A stretch of DNA of 32,501 nt from CAZMSQ01 sp964569025 (GTDB lineage: Bacteria > Bacteroidota > Bacteroidia > Chitinophagales > Saprospiraceae). Location of the stretch: positions 1-32,501 of the forward strand of contig CAZMSQ010000026.1 of assembly GCA_964569025.1 (NCBI GenBank). Direction: 5' to 3'. Numbering within the stretch: position 1 is the first letter of the stretch; each line of letters opens with the position of its first letter. The translations under genes were made by a program, and so were the position numbers. The notes beneath the pieces are model-generated. The model saw only the letters and a list, made by a program, of their open reading frames with translations. It was not told the origin of the DNA and ran no database searches. Shown here piece after piece: positions 8,350 through 17,313 of the stretch.

Positions 8350-8943
8350 ATGCCACGTCAATTATTTTGGTTGACATTCTCGCTCCTTTTTCTTTGGCTC
8401 CCTCCCCTGATCAGTCAGTCTGAGCTGCCAGATGGAGGCCATCGTTTGGTGATGGTGGTGACTGACCAACAAGACACCCTTCTGATGGCCAATCTGGCTG
8501 ATGTGCAGGTCACTGCTTCGCGGTCTTTCGAAAATTCTGATGCATACCGCCGGTATATGAAGTATCGCCGTTACGCTGCAGTGGTATACCCGTACGCGGT
8601 AGAAGCGGTGCGAGCATGGCGAGATATAGAGACTCAAACAGAGGGCATGAAGCGCCGCAAGGCAAAAAAATACATCCGCCAAAAGAAAAATGACATGAAG
8701 AATGCCCATAAAGATGCACTCATGAACCTGAGCCGGACTCATGGGCACATTCTCATCAAAATGGTGGAGCGCGAACTGGACATCGTCATGTACGATCTCA
8801 TCAAGGATACGCGCGGAGGGTTCAATGCCTTTACCTGGAACCTGATGGGCAATCTGTACGGCATTTCTCTCAAAGAGGGGTATCGGGTTGGAGAAGACCC
8901 CATTCTTGATATGGTGCTTGAAGATTTTGACATCTCGTGGTGA
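8350..8943 (+). CDS. DUF4294 family protein
   Basis: About 197 residues from the ATG at 8350. An in-frame TTG at 8335 would add five residues but leaves the signal peptide less well placed. The N-terminus (MPRQLFWLTFSLLFLWLPPLISQ) is a signal peptide or membrane anchor. The body matches the Bacteroidota-specific DUF4294 pattern: a 'RRYMKYRRYAAVVYPYAVEAVRAWRDIE' helix region, a basic 'RRKAKKYIRQKKND' segment, and 'LIKMVERELDIVMYDLIKDTRGGFNAFTWNLMGNLYG'. The function is unknown; the protein is probably envelope-associated. The stop lies 28 bp before mvaD. Confidence 0.8.
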   Translation: MPRQLFWLTFSLLFLWLPPLISQSELPDGGHRLVMVVTDQQDTLLMANLADVQVTASRSFENSDAYRRYMKYRRYAAVVYPYAVEAVRAWRDIETQTEGMKRRKAKKYIRQKKNDMKNAHKDALMNLSRTHGHILIKMVERELDIVMYDLIKDTRGGFNAFTWNLMGNLYGISLKEGYRVGEDPILDMVLEDFDISW

Positions 8944-8971
8944 AACCCCCGAAAAGCAGTACCTTTCGGGC

Positions 8972-10069
8972 ATGTCAACGTATATTAATCCGCACCTGAT
9001 TCTTGATTCTGAGAATGTCAGTCCCGGCACCGTCGGATGGCGCAGTCCTTCCAATCTGGCCATCATCAAATACTGGGGCAAGCATGGGGTGCAGCTGCCC
9101 CGGAACCCTTCGCTGAGTTTGACGCTCAGTCAGGCATTTACCAGTACCGAGATCGATTACCGAATCGGTGACAGTCGACAGGATGGCATTCAACTGGATT
9201 TTTTGTTTCACGGTGAGCCCAATGAGCCATTTCGGGTCCGTCTTGGGAAGTTTCTGGAAAGTCTGACCGCCATCTACCCATTTCTCCGACAGCTGCACCT
9301 GACCATTCGTTCAGAAAATTCATTCCCACACTCTGCCGGAATCGCCTCTTCTGCCTCGGCCATGAGTGCGTTGGCCCTTTGCCTCTGTTCGATGGAGCAC
9401 CGCCTGTTTGGCACCCTTGAGGATGATGACCGCTTTCGGCGCAAGGCTTCCTATCTGGCTCGCCTGGGCTCCGGCAGCGCCTGCCGATCGGTGTATGCAG
9501 AAGCGGGATTCTGGGGGGAGCACCCTGAGATCGAGGGGTCTTCGGACGAGTACGCTGTTGGTGTCAAGGATGAGTTGCACGAGACATTCCGAACGTATTG
9601 CAACGACATTCTGATTGTCAGCAGCGACAAAAAATCTGTGTCAAGCACTGCCGGGCATGGCCTGATGGATGGCCATCCTTACGCCCGGGCCCGTTTCGAC
9701 AATGCACACCGCAGAGTCGGCCGCCTGCTCAGGGCCCTGCGCACAGGTGATGTCGAAGATTTTGGAGTCCTCTGTGAATCTGAGGCCCTTACCCTTCACG
9801 GTCTCATGATGTCATCGGTTCCCGCATTCATGCTCCTGCTTCCCGGAACCATAGAAATTATCAACCGAATTCACACATTCCGCGCAGATACCGGTCTCCC
9901 TCTGTATTTCAGCCTTGATGCAGGCCCAAATCCTCACCTGCTCTACCCCCTCTCCATCCAAAGCGAGGTCCGCAAATTCATGTCTTCAGAACTGCTCACA
10001 TTCTGCGAGGATGGTCGGTTTATTGAAGACCGCGTTGGAGAAGGTCCTGAGGAATTGATAGAAGAATAA
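8972..10069 (+). CDS. mvaD: Diphosphomevalonate decarboxylase
   Basis: This GHMP-kinase-fold enzyme converts mevalonate 5-diphosphate plus ATP to isopentenyl diphosphate, CO2, phosphate and ADP, the last step of the classical mevalonate pathway. It is 365 residues from ATG 8972; an upstream in-frame start at 8888 lies inside the previous gene and adds non-conserved sequence. Signatures are 'PSNLAIIKYWGK' (26-37), the ATP loop 'SAGIASSASA' (121-130), 'SGSACRS' with R172, and 'SLDAGPNPH' with the catalytic Asp D316. In the family consensus the loop is usually followed by a longer Gly-rich stretch, but all main active-site residues are present. It is nine bases from the rhodanese gene downstream, so they are probably co-transcribed. 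Its presence implies the mevalonate route to isoprenoids, as in several Bacteroidota classes. Confidence 0.92.
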   Translation: MSTYINPHLILDSENVSPGTVGWRSPSNLAIIKYWGKHGVQLPRNPSLSLTLSQAFTSTEIDYRIGDSRQDGIQLDFLFHGEPNEPFRVRLGKFLESLTAIYPFLRQLHLTIRSENSFPHSAGIASSASAMSALALCLCSMEHRLFGTLEDDDRFRRKASYLARLGSGSACRSVYAEAGFWGEHPEIEGSSDEYAVGVKDELHETFRTYCNDILIVSSDKKSVSSTAGHGLMDGHPYARARFDNAHRRVGRLLRALRTGDVEDFGVLCESEALTLHGLMMSSVPAFMLLLPGTIEIINRIHTFRADTGLPLYFSLDAGPNPHLLYPLSIQSEVRKFMSSELLTFCEDGRFIEDRVGEGPEELIEE

Positions 10070-10078
10070 TCACCCCCT

Positions 10079-10663
10079 GTGAATGTATTCCGCCCATTCC
10101 GATCGCACCTGTACCGCCTCATTGCATTGAGCCGCCGCACTGCCGGTTTGGCCACTATACTGAGCATCGTGGGCATTACCGGCTCTGCCTGCCAGACACC
10201 ACCTGACACTCGCCCTTCGCTTATTACCCCGGGCCTCGACCGGGAGTTGTGTGACCTGCTGCCCTTCGAAGTTCCCCTTATTGGCGTCCCCCAACTCACC
10301 CAACTCACTCATGAGGCCATGATCCTCGATGCCCGAGCCCCCGAAGAATTCCGTGAGTCCCACATCCCCGGTGCACAACTTGCCGGTTTCAAAACCTTTG
10401 ATGCCTCCCTCTGGGAAAACCTCCCCCGCGACACCCTCATCGTCACCTATTGCTCGGTCGGCTATCGCAGCGATCTCATCGGCCAGCGCCTTCGCAAAAT
10501 GGGATTCTCAAACGTCTACAACCTCTACGGCAGCCTTTTTGAATGGGCAAATCAGGGCCTCCCCCTCATCAATAATCAGGGAGACACCGTCAATACCGTG
10601 CATACCTACAATGCAGACTGGAGCAAATGGGTGGTGCGCGAAGACTTGAAAAAAGTCTGGTAG
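10079..10663 (+). CDS. Exported rhodanese-like domain protein (GTG start)
   Basis: This 194-residue protein starts with GTG at 10079; no in-frame ATG precedes the hydrophobic segment. Residues about 20-37 are a signal or anchor ending GSAC (C38), a weak lipobox. A single rhodanese domain spans about 70-160 with 'LDARAPEEFRESHIPGA' (84-100) and the active loop C126-SVGYR, where the Cys would carry a persulfide. The chain after 160 ('NQGLPLINNQGDTVNTVHTYNADW') is typical of single-domain bacterial rhodaneses. It probably acts in the envelope as a sulfur carrier or redox sensor; the acceptor is unknown. It follows mvaD by 9 bp and ends just before a perfect 34-bp palindrome. Confidence 0.85.
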   Translation: MNVFRPFRSHLYRLIALSRRTAGLATILSIVGITGSACQTPPDTRPSLITPGLDRELCDLLPFEVPLIGVPQLTQLTHEAMILDARAPEEFRESHIPGAQLAGFKTFDASLWENLPRDTLIVTYCSVGYRSDLIGQRLRKMGFSNVYNLYGSLFEWANQGLPLINNQGDTVNTVHTYNADWSKWVVREDLKKVW

Positions 10664-10670
10664 CATCTGA

Positions 10671-10704
10671 AACTGGTCGGACCACTATAGTGGTCCGACC
10701 AGTT
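10671..10704. repeat. Perfect 34-bp palindrome, copy 2 of the GGTCSGAC/CTATAG family
   Basis: The half-site AACTGGTCGGACCACTA (10671-10687) is followed by its exact reverse complement (10688-10704). It lies between the convergent rhodanese and dinB genes, 7 bp after one stop and 9 bp before the other. As RNA it would form a 15-17 bp hairpin from either strand. That suggests a bidirectional transcript end, although no U-run follows. Confidence 0.85.
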
Positions 10705-10713
10705 TACCCGTCT

Positions 10714-11784
10714 TTATTCAAAATCTAGCTCGAGCTGAATTCCGGAGCCGGGGTGCTCCCGCTGGAGGGTTGAAACGGAAATGCCGATGAGTCGCACTGG
10801 CACGACTTCGGCGTAGTGGTGCTCTAACAGGTCAGTTGCTGCCAGGAGGAGGTCCGGGAGGCGGGTGAAGTCAGACTGGTAGGTCTTGCTGCGGGTATGG
10901 GTTTGGAAATTGGTTGACTTGAACTTGAGAGTCAGGGTTCGACCGTAATTGTTTTGCTGTTGCATCACGCCGAACACTTTTTTGCAGAGGGGCTCAAGTT
11001 TGGCCCGCAGGAGGGCCGGGTCGGTGAGGTCTTCGCTGAAGGTTTGCTCGGCACCGATTGATTTACGCAGGCGATTGGGATTGACAGGGCGGTCATCTTC
11101 GCCTCGTACAATGTGGTAATAGTGGCGACCTGCTTTGCCGAACCACCGCAATAAATCTTCAAGACGGTGTGCCTTGAGATCTTCTCCTGTCCGAATCCCC
11201 ATCCTGTGCATCTTTCGGGCGGTTACCTTTCCGATTCCGTGGAAGCGCTCTACGGGCAAGTGCTCAAGAAAGGCCTCTGCCTCATGGGGGGAGATGACCG
11301 TCAGGCCATCAGGTTTGTTGATGTCAGAAGCGGTCTTGGCGAGAAATTTATTGAATGACACCCCGGCTGAGGCGGTCAGTCCTGTTTGCTCCTTGATGTG
11401 CGCCCGGATTTCTGCAGCGATCCGGGCTGCTGAAGCGATTCCTTTTTTGTTGTCTGTGACATCGAGATAGGCTTCATCGAGAGAAAGAGGTTCTACCAGG
11501 TCGGTGTAGTCGTGAAAGATTTCCCTGATGTGTCGGCTGACCTCCTTGTAGACCGGAAATCGTGGCTTAACAAAAATGATCTGCGGGCAGGCCTTGGCAG
11601 CCTTGAATCCGGGCATGGCAGAGTGTACGCCGTATGCTCTCGCCTCATAGCTGGCTGCCGCCACCACGCCACGGCGGCCACCGCCACCCACCGCAACGGG
11701 TTTTCCCCGTAATTCAGGATTGTCACGCTGTTCCACAGAAGCGTAGAATGCGTCCATATCGATATGAATAATCTTGCGCTGCAT
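10714..11784 (-). CDS. dinB: DNA polymerase IV (Y-family translesion polymerase)
   Basis: This 356-residue error-prone polymerase copies past damaged bases. Catalytic carboxylates are D9 ('IHIDMDAFYASVE') and D103-E104 ('SLDEAYLD'). The steric gate is F13. The thumb helix-hairpin-helix region is near 170-195 ('LPVERFHGIGKVTARKM'), and the little-finger domain follows. The C-terminus 'IQLELDFE' contains a QLELDF beta-clamp-binding motif (350-355). Length and motif order are normal, so the gene looks intact. It starts 6 bp after the stop of the large T9SS gene and may be carried on that transcript. No LexA-type box was recognised upstream. Confidence 0.96.
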   Translation of the reverse strand: MQRKIIHIDMDAFYASVEQRDNPELRGKPVAVGGGGRRGVVAAASYEARAYGVHSAMPGFKAAKACPQIIFVKPRFPVYKEVSRHIREIFHDYTDLVEPLSLDEAYLDVTDNKKGIASAARIAAEIRAHIKEQTGLTASAGVSFNKFLAKTASDINKPDGLTVISPHEAEAFLEHLPVERFHGIGKVTARKMHRMGIRTGEDLKAHRLEDLLRWFGKAGRHYYHIVRGEDDRPVNPNRLRKSIGAEQTFSEDLTDPALLRAKLEPLCKKVFGVMQQQNNYGRTLTLKFKSTNFQTHTRSKTYQSDFTRLPDLLLAATDLLEHHYAEVVPVRLIGISVSTLQREHPGSGIQLELDFE

Positions 11785-11790
11785 GGGGAT

Positions 11791-14700
11791 TTAGAGACCG
11801 GCAACCACCATTTTCAGTGTCCGGACGAGGTTGGTTCCGCTGCTGATTTGCACCATATATATGCCATCCTCCAGATGACCAACCGGCACTTGAGAGCAGT
11901 TGCTTGAAAACTGCCATTCTCCAACAATTCTCCCAGTCATATTGAAAATGTGCCCCTGGACCAGACCACTAGAAAGCCATTCTTTCGGAACACATACAGT
12001 CACTGCATCCGAAGCCGGAAGCGGAAACAAACGCACACGTTCATCTTGTGCCACCGCCAATGCAATTATTTCTGAGGTGAGCGTCCGATCACCCCCCGAC
12101 AAGGCGCTTACCCGATAATACCAAACCGGATGCGGTCCCGCAGGATGGTCACCCTTCCATGTCCATCTGCTCAGACCTGCGCCTTCCAGTGTATCCAACA
12201 CTGTGAACCCTGTCGAACCATCGCTGCGCTCTACCAGCCACTGGTCAGCATCAACCCGCCCCGAGATGCTCCAGTCCAGCTTCGCCTTCCCATCGGAAAG
12301 CTTTCCGCTGAAATTGATTTCCTCGACCGCCAGCGGTCCAGGCAAGCCTGTGGCGAGTGCAAAAATTCCCGCTCCGGAAACCTCCGCCTGAAACTTGTAA
12401 ACTGGTGCCATCCCAAAACTGTCAATCTCCAAAATCGGATAGACCTCCGGGCTGCCAGGTCCTTCCAGTTCCGCGAGAGTATCGGTTCGCAAAAAGAACA
12501 GCGGATTCACACTTGCCGGGCGGCTCTGCCAGGATTGGCCGTTTGCATATAGTGTCAGGTCATAGCTCTGATCTGAATCCGTTTCAACACTCAGGCTGGT
12601 TTTGTACACAGCCTCCGGACTCAAAAGCAAGGGCACGATGGTATCTGTCCCCGTACGGACCAATCTCACGGTGTAGCACCCCGCGCCGCCGGCCTTTAAA
12701 GATGCCAGCAACTGACCTTGCGCATCAGTCAGATGTGCCTCCTCACCTTCATCAAGCTGAACAGAACGCACCTCTCCTACCTGCTCTGAGACTCGAATCT
12801 CTTGATTTCCAATGATCCGAAGATTTGGCCGAACACTCCCCTGCCCATCCGGAACGACCAGTGGGCAGCCGGAGAGCCCAGAGCCGGCAAACAGAGCCAC
12901 GGAGGGAAACCCTGTCTCGCTCCCTGTAAAAATATCATCTGCCGTTCCTATGCCAGCTGGATTGTCAGCACACCACTCCACCATCAAATTGCTGCCGTCC
13001 CAATAAAAGGGTTCGTCAAGAACCACCATATTCCATCCCTCTGCAAGCTGTACCGGCCCAGAATATACCTCTGTCAACCCATTCTCAAAACCTGGCCCCA
13101 CCTCATTCAAAAAACTGTTTTTCAGCCTTATAGACACGTTCTGAAACCAACCCAACCCATTGGCCTGAGCCACATTCACCCCAATTTCCCGAACCAAACC
13201 GGGCTGAAGCCCTAGTCCGGTCAACTCCGATGCCAGGTACAGCACCTGAACCCGTGAATCTTCCCACTCATTACCCAGAGGTACTCCAGACAACACATCA
13301 TTCCCACCTCCAATTTCAACATCCACTTGAAGCGCCACTGTGTCTGGCAGCCACTCATCATCCACAATCTCAACGTCCAGCTGCTGAAAAAGTCCCGGCA
13401 CAGCCAATGCACTGTCTGGCCATTGCAACTCAAAACGCACCGATTCACCACCTTCGAGCACCCCATCCTGTACAATCTGGAGTGAAATAGCCTGAGTTTC
13501 TGGCAAACCCGGCCCAAAGCGCAGCACTGAGTCGGTCAGGATGAAATCGCGCCCGCTTGTGGCAGTGCCGCCTGGCACGACGACCACAGTCACCTCAACC
13601 GTGTCCTGAGGGGCCGGCACTGCAGTGACAAAAGGGTTTATGGAGAATGCAGAATCCGAACAGGGTAGGGCCACTGATACCGGGCTCGCCTCATTGACCG
13701 ATAAATAGGGAGTGGAGAATGAGAGAGAGGGGCGGCGGAAATAGTTTGTCGTAAAGATTCCACGTCCGTGGGTCGCCGCTACCAAAAGGTGGTCAGCGTC
13801 TCTGAAATGCAGGTGGTCGACCCGTGTATTGGCGAGACCGTCTCCCGCTGGCATCCAGACCGTCCCGGCCCCATTCAGCTGATTGGTCATCCAGACCCCC
13901 AGATCGGTGGCAAGCATCAGTCTTTGGCTTTGGTTGGGTTGAAAAACCGCATGACGGACCGGCAAATCGGGGAGATTGGTTTCAATATCAGCCCAGGATT
14001 GCCCGCCATTGGTCGTCTCCCAGACTCCGGGCAATCCGTAGTTGCTCATGGTCACCACAAGATGCGCCGAGTCCAGCGGATCGGCGGCAATGGCCGATAC
14101 CCACCCCTCAGGCATTCCGCTTCCTGCATTGAGCCATTCTCCAGCAGGCTCAACCGTAGTGCCTGCATCAGCTACGCGCACCACCCGTCCGTTGCGAAGT
14201 CCGAAATAGACAGTACCCGGCCTGTGCGGATCGAGACTGACAGCCGTCACCTCGGCCGTATCAAAAGCTGCCACGCTTACCACATCCGAACAGCTGGCAC
14301 TCTGGCACACATCGATATCAGGCCAGCGGCGATACATGCCCCCGTCGTCACCGCTGAAGAGCGTTTTAGTCTGACTGTCGTAATCCGAAGGATTGATGAA
14401 CCGGCCTGAAAAGCCGTGATTGACAGAAGTGAAAGTGGCCCAATTGTCGGTCGTCACGACGTAACGGTTGTACAAAATTGAGCCAATTTGAAGGTCGGGG
14501 TCTAGTGCATCAAAGTAGGACAAGCCTCCATCACCCTGTAAGAGTTGATCTTTGCCATTCATCCCCGGGGCGGTCAGACGAAGGGTGCCGTTGTCTTGGG
14601 TGCCGCCAAAGATAACATCGCTTCCAGAAGCAGGGTCAGGATGGATTGCAGCCCCGTAAAACTGCGTGATATTGTAGCCTTGATTCCGATCCAGAAGCTG

Positions 14701-15990
14701 CGGTGAGGGGACCGACAGGTCCGGACAGAGATACACGCCGCCATCGTTGCCGAGAATGGCGCGGCCCGGTGCAAGCGGGTCGAATGAAATTGCGTGGTGA
14801 TCGGGGTGGATGGGGGTCAGTTGTTCCCATGACTGCCCGGCATCATCTGATCGGTAGAGTCGGATTGCGCCAAGAAACCAGAGGTCGGCATCGAGGGGAT
14901 CGACTGCAGCGATGAGGTTGTACCATGCCTGACCGACCTGAACGGGGATGTCCGGCAATGCCTCCCAATTGGTGCCTGCATCGAAAGACCGGAACATGCC
15001 GGTCACTTTTGTGGTGCCAGCGCCTTGAGCCAATAAATACAGACGGTCAGGATCAGATGGTGCGGAGGTCAGTTCAATGCGCTCCCAGTCCCCAAAAGGG
15101 GTAATGTTTTCCCAGGTTCCCGGGTTCCCGGTGGCAGGGCCATGCAGATCATATCTGGACACGAAGACTGCACCCGTCAATCGGTACATGCCAAAAGTGA
15201 CGTATACATCTCCATTTGAAGCCACTTCAATGTCGGCAGCTGCCTGATGAGGGGCTCCGCCTTGCTGGGGGGAGAGAATGACAGTCCAGGACTCTCCTGC
15301 ATCGTCAGAGCGGAGCAGACCAGCATCACGCGTTGTGGCCAGCAGGCGGCCGGAGGCGTCGAACGCCAATGACATGACATAGTAAAAATCAGGGGTTGCT
15401 GTAGAGGGCAGTTGCTCCCATGACTGCCCGCCATTGGTGCTGCGCCAGATGCCCAATCCACGAACCGCATCGTGATTGAACCAACCCTCGCCCGTTCCGA
15501 AAAAAAGCGTGTCGGGGTGAGCGGGATCTTGTGCAATACAAGAGACAGCCAGGTTTTCAAAAAAATCGTCAGATTTGACCCACTGGGGGTCTTCGCTACT
15601 TATTTGCGAGGTTCTCCACAATCCACCGGCCACTCCGCCGGCCCAAACTGATTCTCCTGTAGGATCATTCCTGTCAAAAAGCAGGGCACGGGTGCGGCCA
15701 CCTACACCGGTCGGACCACGCTCGGTCCACTGCAAGTCATTCACTGACCGGCCCTGAGCCAGCAATCCTTGAAGTTCAGCCCTTGCCTTCACCAGCCGTT
15801 CGCGCGGAACTGTCAGGGTTTTCAGATCATGGGTAGCCGCCCACTCTTGTTCAATGGCACCCTCTATTCGGGCACGCTTGGTCAATTTGGCCTCCCCTGA
15901 ATCACCACAGCCGCAGGTCACCCCCAGCAAGATTGCCAGAAGGCCGACATTCCATCGACGCAGACACCATTTGCGACTTTGCTGCTTCAT
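11791..15990 (-). CDS. Very large BNR/Asp-box repeat T9SS substrate with Calx-beta and type A sorting domain
   Basis: About 1399 residues from the ATG at 15990. An in-frame ATG at 16029 adds 13 residues ahead of a better-formed signal, so I use 15990. The N-terminus ends in 'LLAILLGVTCGCGDSGE' and may be a lipoprotein-type signal. Residues about 75-750 are a sortilin/BNR-type propeller with repeated Asp-box motifs (for example 'RSTNGGQSWEQL', 'RSDDAGESWTVI', 'ETTNGGQSWADI'). A Calx-beta-like module lies near 790-880 and a beta-rich Bacteroidota secretion-associated module near 887-1060. A type A sorting domain covers about 1318-1399 ('VRLFPLPASD...GIYMVQISSG'). Asp-box propellers occur in sialidases and in many non-enzymatic proteins; no sialidase arginine triad is evident, so an enzymatic role is not claimed. 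The PorP/SprF-like gene lies 51 bp upstream on the same strand. Confidence 0.88.
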   Translation of the reverse strand: MKQQSRKWCLRRWNVGLLAILLGVTCGCGDSGEAKLTKRARIEGAIEQEWAATHDLKTLTVPRERLVKARAELQGLLAQGRSVNDLQWTERGPTGVGGRTRALLFDRNDPTGESVWAGGVAGGLWRTSQISSEDPQWVKSDDFFENLAVSCIAQDPAHPDTLFFGTGEGWFNHDAVRGLGIWRSTNGGQSWEQLPSTATPDFYYVMSLAFDASGRLLATTRDAGLLRSDDAGESWTVILSPQQGGAPHQAAADIEVASNGDVYVTFGMYRLTGAVFVSRYDLHGPATGNPGTWENITPFGDWERIELTSAPSDPDRLYLLAQGAGTTKVTGMFRSFDAGTNWEALPDIPVQVGQAWYNLIAAVDPLDADLWFLGAIRLYRSDDAGQSWEQLTPIHPDHHAISFDPLAPGRAILGNDGGVYLCPDLSVPSPQLLDRNQGYNITQFYGAAIHPDPASGSDVIFGGTQDNGTLRLTAPGMNGKDQLLQGDGGLSYFDALDPDLQIGSILYNRYVVTTDNWATFTSVNHGFSGRFINPSDYDSQTKTLFSGDDGGMYRRWPDIDVCQSASCSDVVSVAAFDTAEVTAVSLDPHRPGTVYFGLRNGRVVRVADAGTTVEPAGEWLNAGSGMPEGWVSAIAADPLDSAHLVVTMSNYGLPGVWETTNGGQSWADIETNLPDLPVRHAVFQPNQSQRLMLATDLGVWMTNQLNGAGTVWMPAGDGLANTRVDHLHFRDADHLLVAATHGRGIFTTNYFRRPSLSFSTPYLSVNEASPVSVALPCSDSAFSINPFVTAVPAPQDTVEVTVVVVPGGTATSGRDFILTDSVLRFGPGLPETQAISLQIVQDGVLEGGESVRFELQWPDSALAVPGLFQQLDVEIVDDEWLPDTVALQVDVEIGGGNDVLSGVPLGNEWEDSRVQVLYLASELTGLGLQPGLVREIGVNVAQANGLGWFQNVSIRLKNSFLNEVGPGFENGLTEVYSGPVQLAEGWNMVVLDEPFYWDGSNLMVEWCADNPAGIGTADDIFTGSETGFPSVALFAGSGLSGCPLVVPDGQGSVRPNLRIIGNQEIRVSEQVGEVRSVQLDEGEEAHLTDAQGQLLASLKAGGAGCYTVRLVRTGTDTIVPLLLSPEAVYKTSLSVETDSDQSYDLTLYANGQSWQSRPASVNPLFFLRTDTLAELEGPGSPEVYPILEIDSFGMAPVYKFQAEVSGAGIFALATGLPGPLAVEEINFSGKLSDGKAKLDWSISGRVDADQWLVERSDGSTGFTVLDTLEGAGLSRWTWKGDHPAGPHPVWYYRVSALSGGDRTLTSEIIALAVAQDERVRLFPLPASDAVTVCVPKEWLSSGLVQGHIFNMTGRIVGEWQFSSNCSQVPVGHLEDGIYMVQISSGTNLVRTLKMVVAGL

Positions 15991-16041
15991 GATTTTTCGG
16001 TTGGCGAGTTGTCCAACATGGCAACTCAACCTGGATTGGAA

Positions 16042-17052
16042 TCAAAAATAGACATCCTCAGGCCCCGCGCGATCTTCGTCCTTCCCTGCAAACAATACGC
16101 CAAAGAGGAACTCCAGTTTATTCTGTATTGTAAGTCGCCGATTGTTGAGTGGGGTCCCATATGCTGCACCGATGAGGAATCGGTCCTGGAATCTCCACTT
16201 CACAAACCAGGACCCGAGATCTCCGATGACATCCCATCCTTCAGCCCCATAATTATCGACTGACCAACGAAAGGCCCCACCGACTTGAATATCGGGATGA
16301 AAGCGATAGGCCAGGCGAAGGGAGGTCAATACAGGGCTGTTTGTGGTGGCGAGCTGGCGTGAATCGCGGGTCAGGGCAGACAGAAACTGCATATTGGTCA
16401 CAATCAGGGTTGCCTCCAGATAGCCTCTCAGCTGTGGGGCATTGAGGCGTGTGCCTGCCAGACCATAAAACCGGCGGCCAATTTTGTTTGACCATTGCGG
16501 GTATGCAGCCTCTGCCAATTGGGGCTCGAACAAATGCTTGACTGAAAACCCGGCATACGATCTTGCCGAGCGAAGAAACATGCCCACCCCCGCATCGAGG
16601 GCAAAGCGAGAGCCCATCTGATCTGAAAACACCGGATCTGAAGAGGCCGGGTCGCGGAAATTGAGGTTGTCCCAATTTTGAAACGATCCTACTATGCCCA
16701 ATTCCAACCCAATCGATATGTCCAGTCGGCCGCTCTCCATCCAGTATGCATACTGACCTGAAGCCAGCATCAAATTACGACTGCCCATACTGACGTGGCG
16801 CATGGTGAGCCCCAATCCAACTGAATTTGATTTCCCCAGCGAATGAAGTGCGAGCCCCTGTTCGACAGGCTGCCCCGGGATACCCGCCGAGAGCTGCTGA
16901 TACACCACCGCAGCGGAAAGGAGTCGCTCTGACCCGGCCATAGCCGGATTGTACAGAGACATTCTGGGCTCAACTATTTGGTCCATTTGCCCAAAGGCGA
17001 CCAAATTACAACACAGGAAACCCAGTATTCCTGTCATTTTTTTCAGGTACAT
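16042..17052 (-). CDS. PorP/SprF family type IX secretion membrane protein
   Basis: This 336-residue outer-membrane beta-barrel has a signal peptide (about 1-21, 'LVAFGQ'). The family hallmark is near the mature N-terminus: 'RMSLYNPAMAGSE'. Repeated amphipathic strands with 'GLGLTMRHVSMGSRN', 'LDAGVGMFLRSARSYAGFSVKHLF' and 'IQVGGAFRWSVDN' follow, as in PorP/SprF proteins. In Flavobacterium, SprF is needed to secrete or attach its partner adhesin. This copy is directly upstream of a T9SS substrate on the same strand, so the two are likely partners. The C-terminal strand is less canonical than in most members ('FLFGVLFAGKDED...'). The region to the divergent crp-like gene (17053-17313) is AT-rich and probably holds both promoters. 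Confidence 0.88.
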   Translation of the reverse strand: MYLKKMTGILGFLCCNLVAFGQMDQIVEPRMSLYNPAMAGSERLLSAAVVYQQLSAGIPGQPVEQGLALHSLGKSNSVGLGLTMRHVSMGSRNLMLASGQYAYWMESGRLDISIGLELGIVGSFQNWDNLNFRDPASSDPVFSDQMGSRFALDAGVGMFLRSARSYAGFSVKHLFEPQLAEAAYPQWSNKIGRRFYGLAGTRLNAPQLRGYLEATLIVTNMQFLSALTRDSRQLATTNSPVLTSLRLAYRFHPDIQVGGAFRWSVDNYGAEGWDVIGDLGSWFVKWRFQDRFLIGAAYGTPLNNRRLTIQNKLEFLFGVLFAGKDEDRAGPEDVYF

Positions 17053-17313
17053 GTCATCGGTTTTAGAGAACTAATGTAGGCTATGGGGAATTTTTTATCA
17101 CTATCAATCAATAAATTACATCATTTGTCAACTATTATTTTCACGTACAAAGCCACTATCTTGTCCTTTTTCTTGCTCAACTGATTCTCCACTTTTGTAT
17201 CAGGGTCCACTCTCAAAAATACAACTTTAAAGGTACGGGCTCTGTCCGAAAATGCCGCAAAGGGCTCAAAAAAGGAATACCCACACATTTATCACTCAAA
17301 ATACGGAGAAATC

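Noticed and set aside
8888..8971. Upstream extension of mvaD
   Set aside because: It overlaps the end of the DUF4294 gene, and ATG 8972 gives the normal family N-terminus.
13768..14409. A 213-codon plus-strand frame opposite the large T9SS gene
   Set aside because: It lies wholly inside the Asp-box coding region and its composition mirrors the antisense of that gene. No recognisable domain.
16006..16027. GAGTTG/CAACTC hairpin between the PorP-like gene and the large T9SS gene
   Set aside because: Only a 6-bp stem with no T-run; too weak to call a terminator or attenuator.
17214..17221. TATTTTTG on the minus strand as a -7 box for the PorP-like gene
   Set aside because: It matches TAnnTTTG, but no -33 element is at the right spacing and the leader would be over 150 nt.
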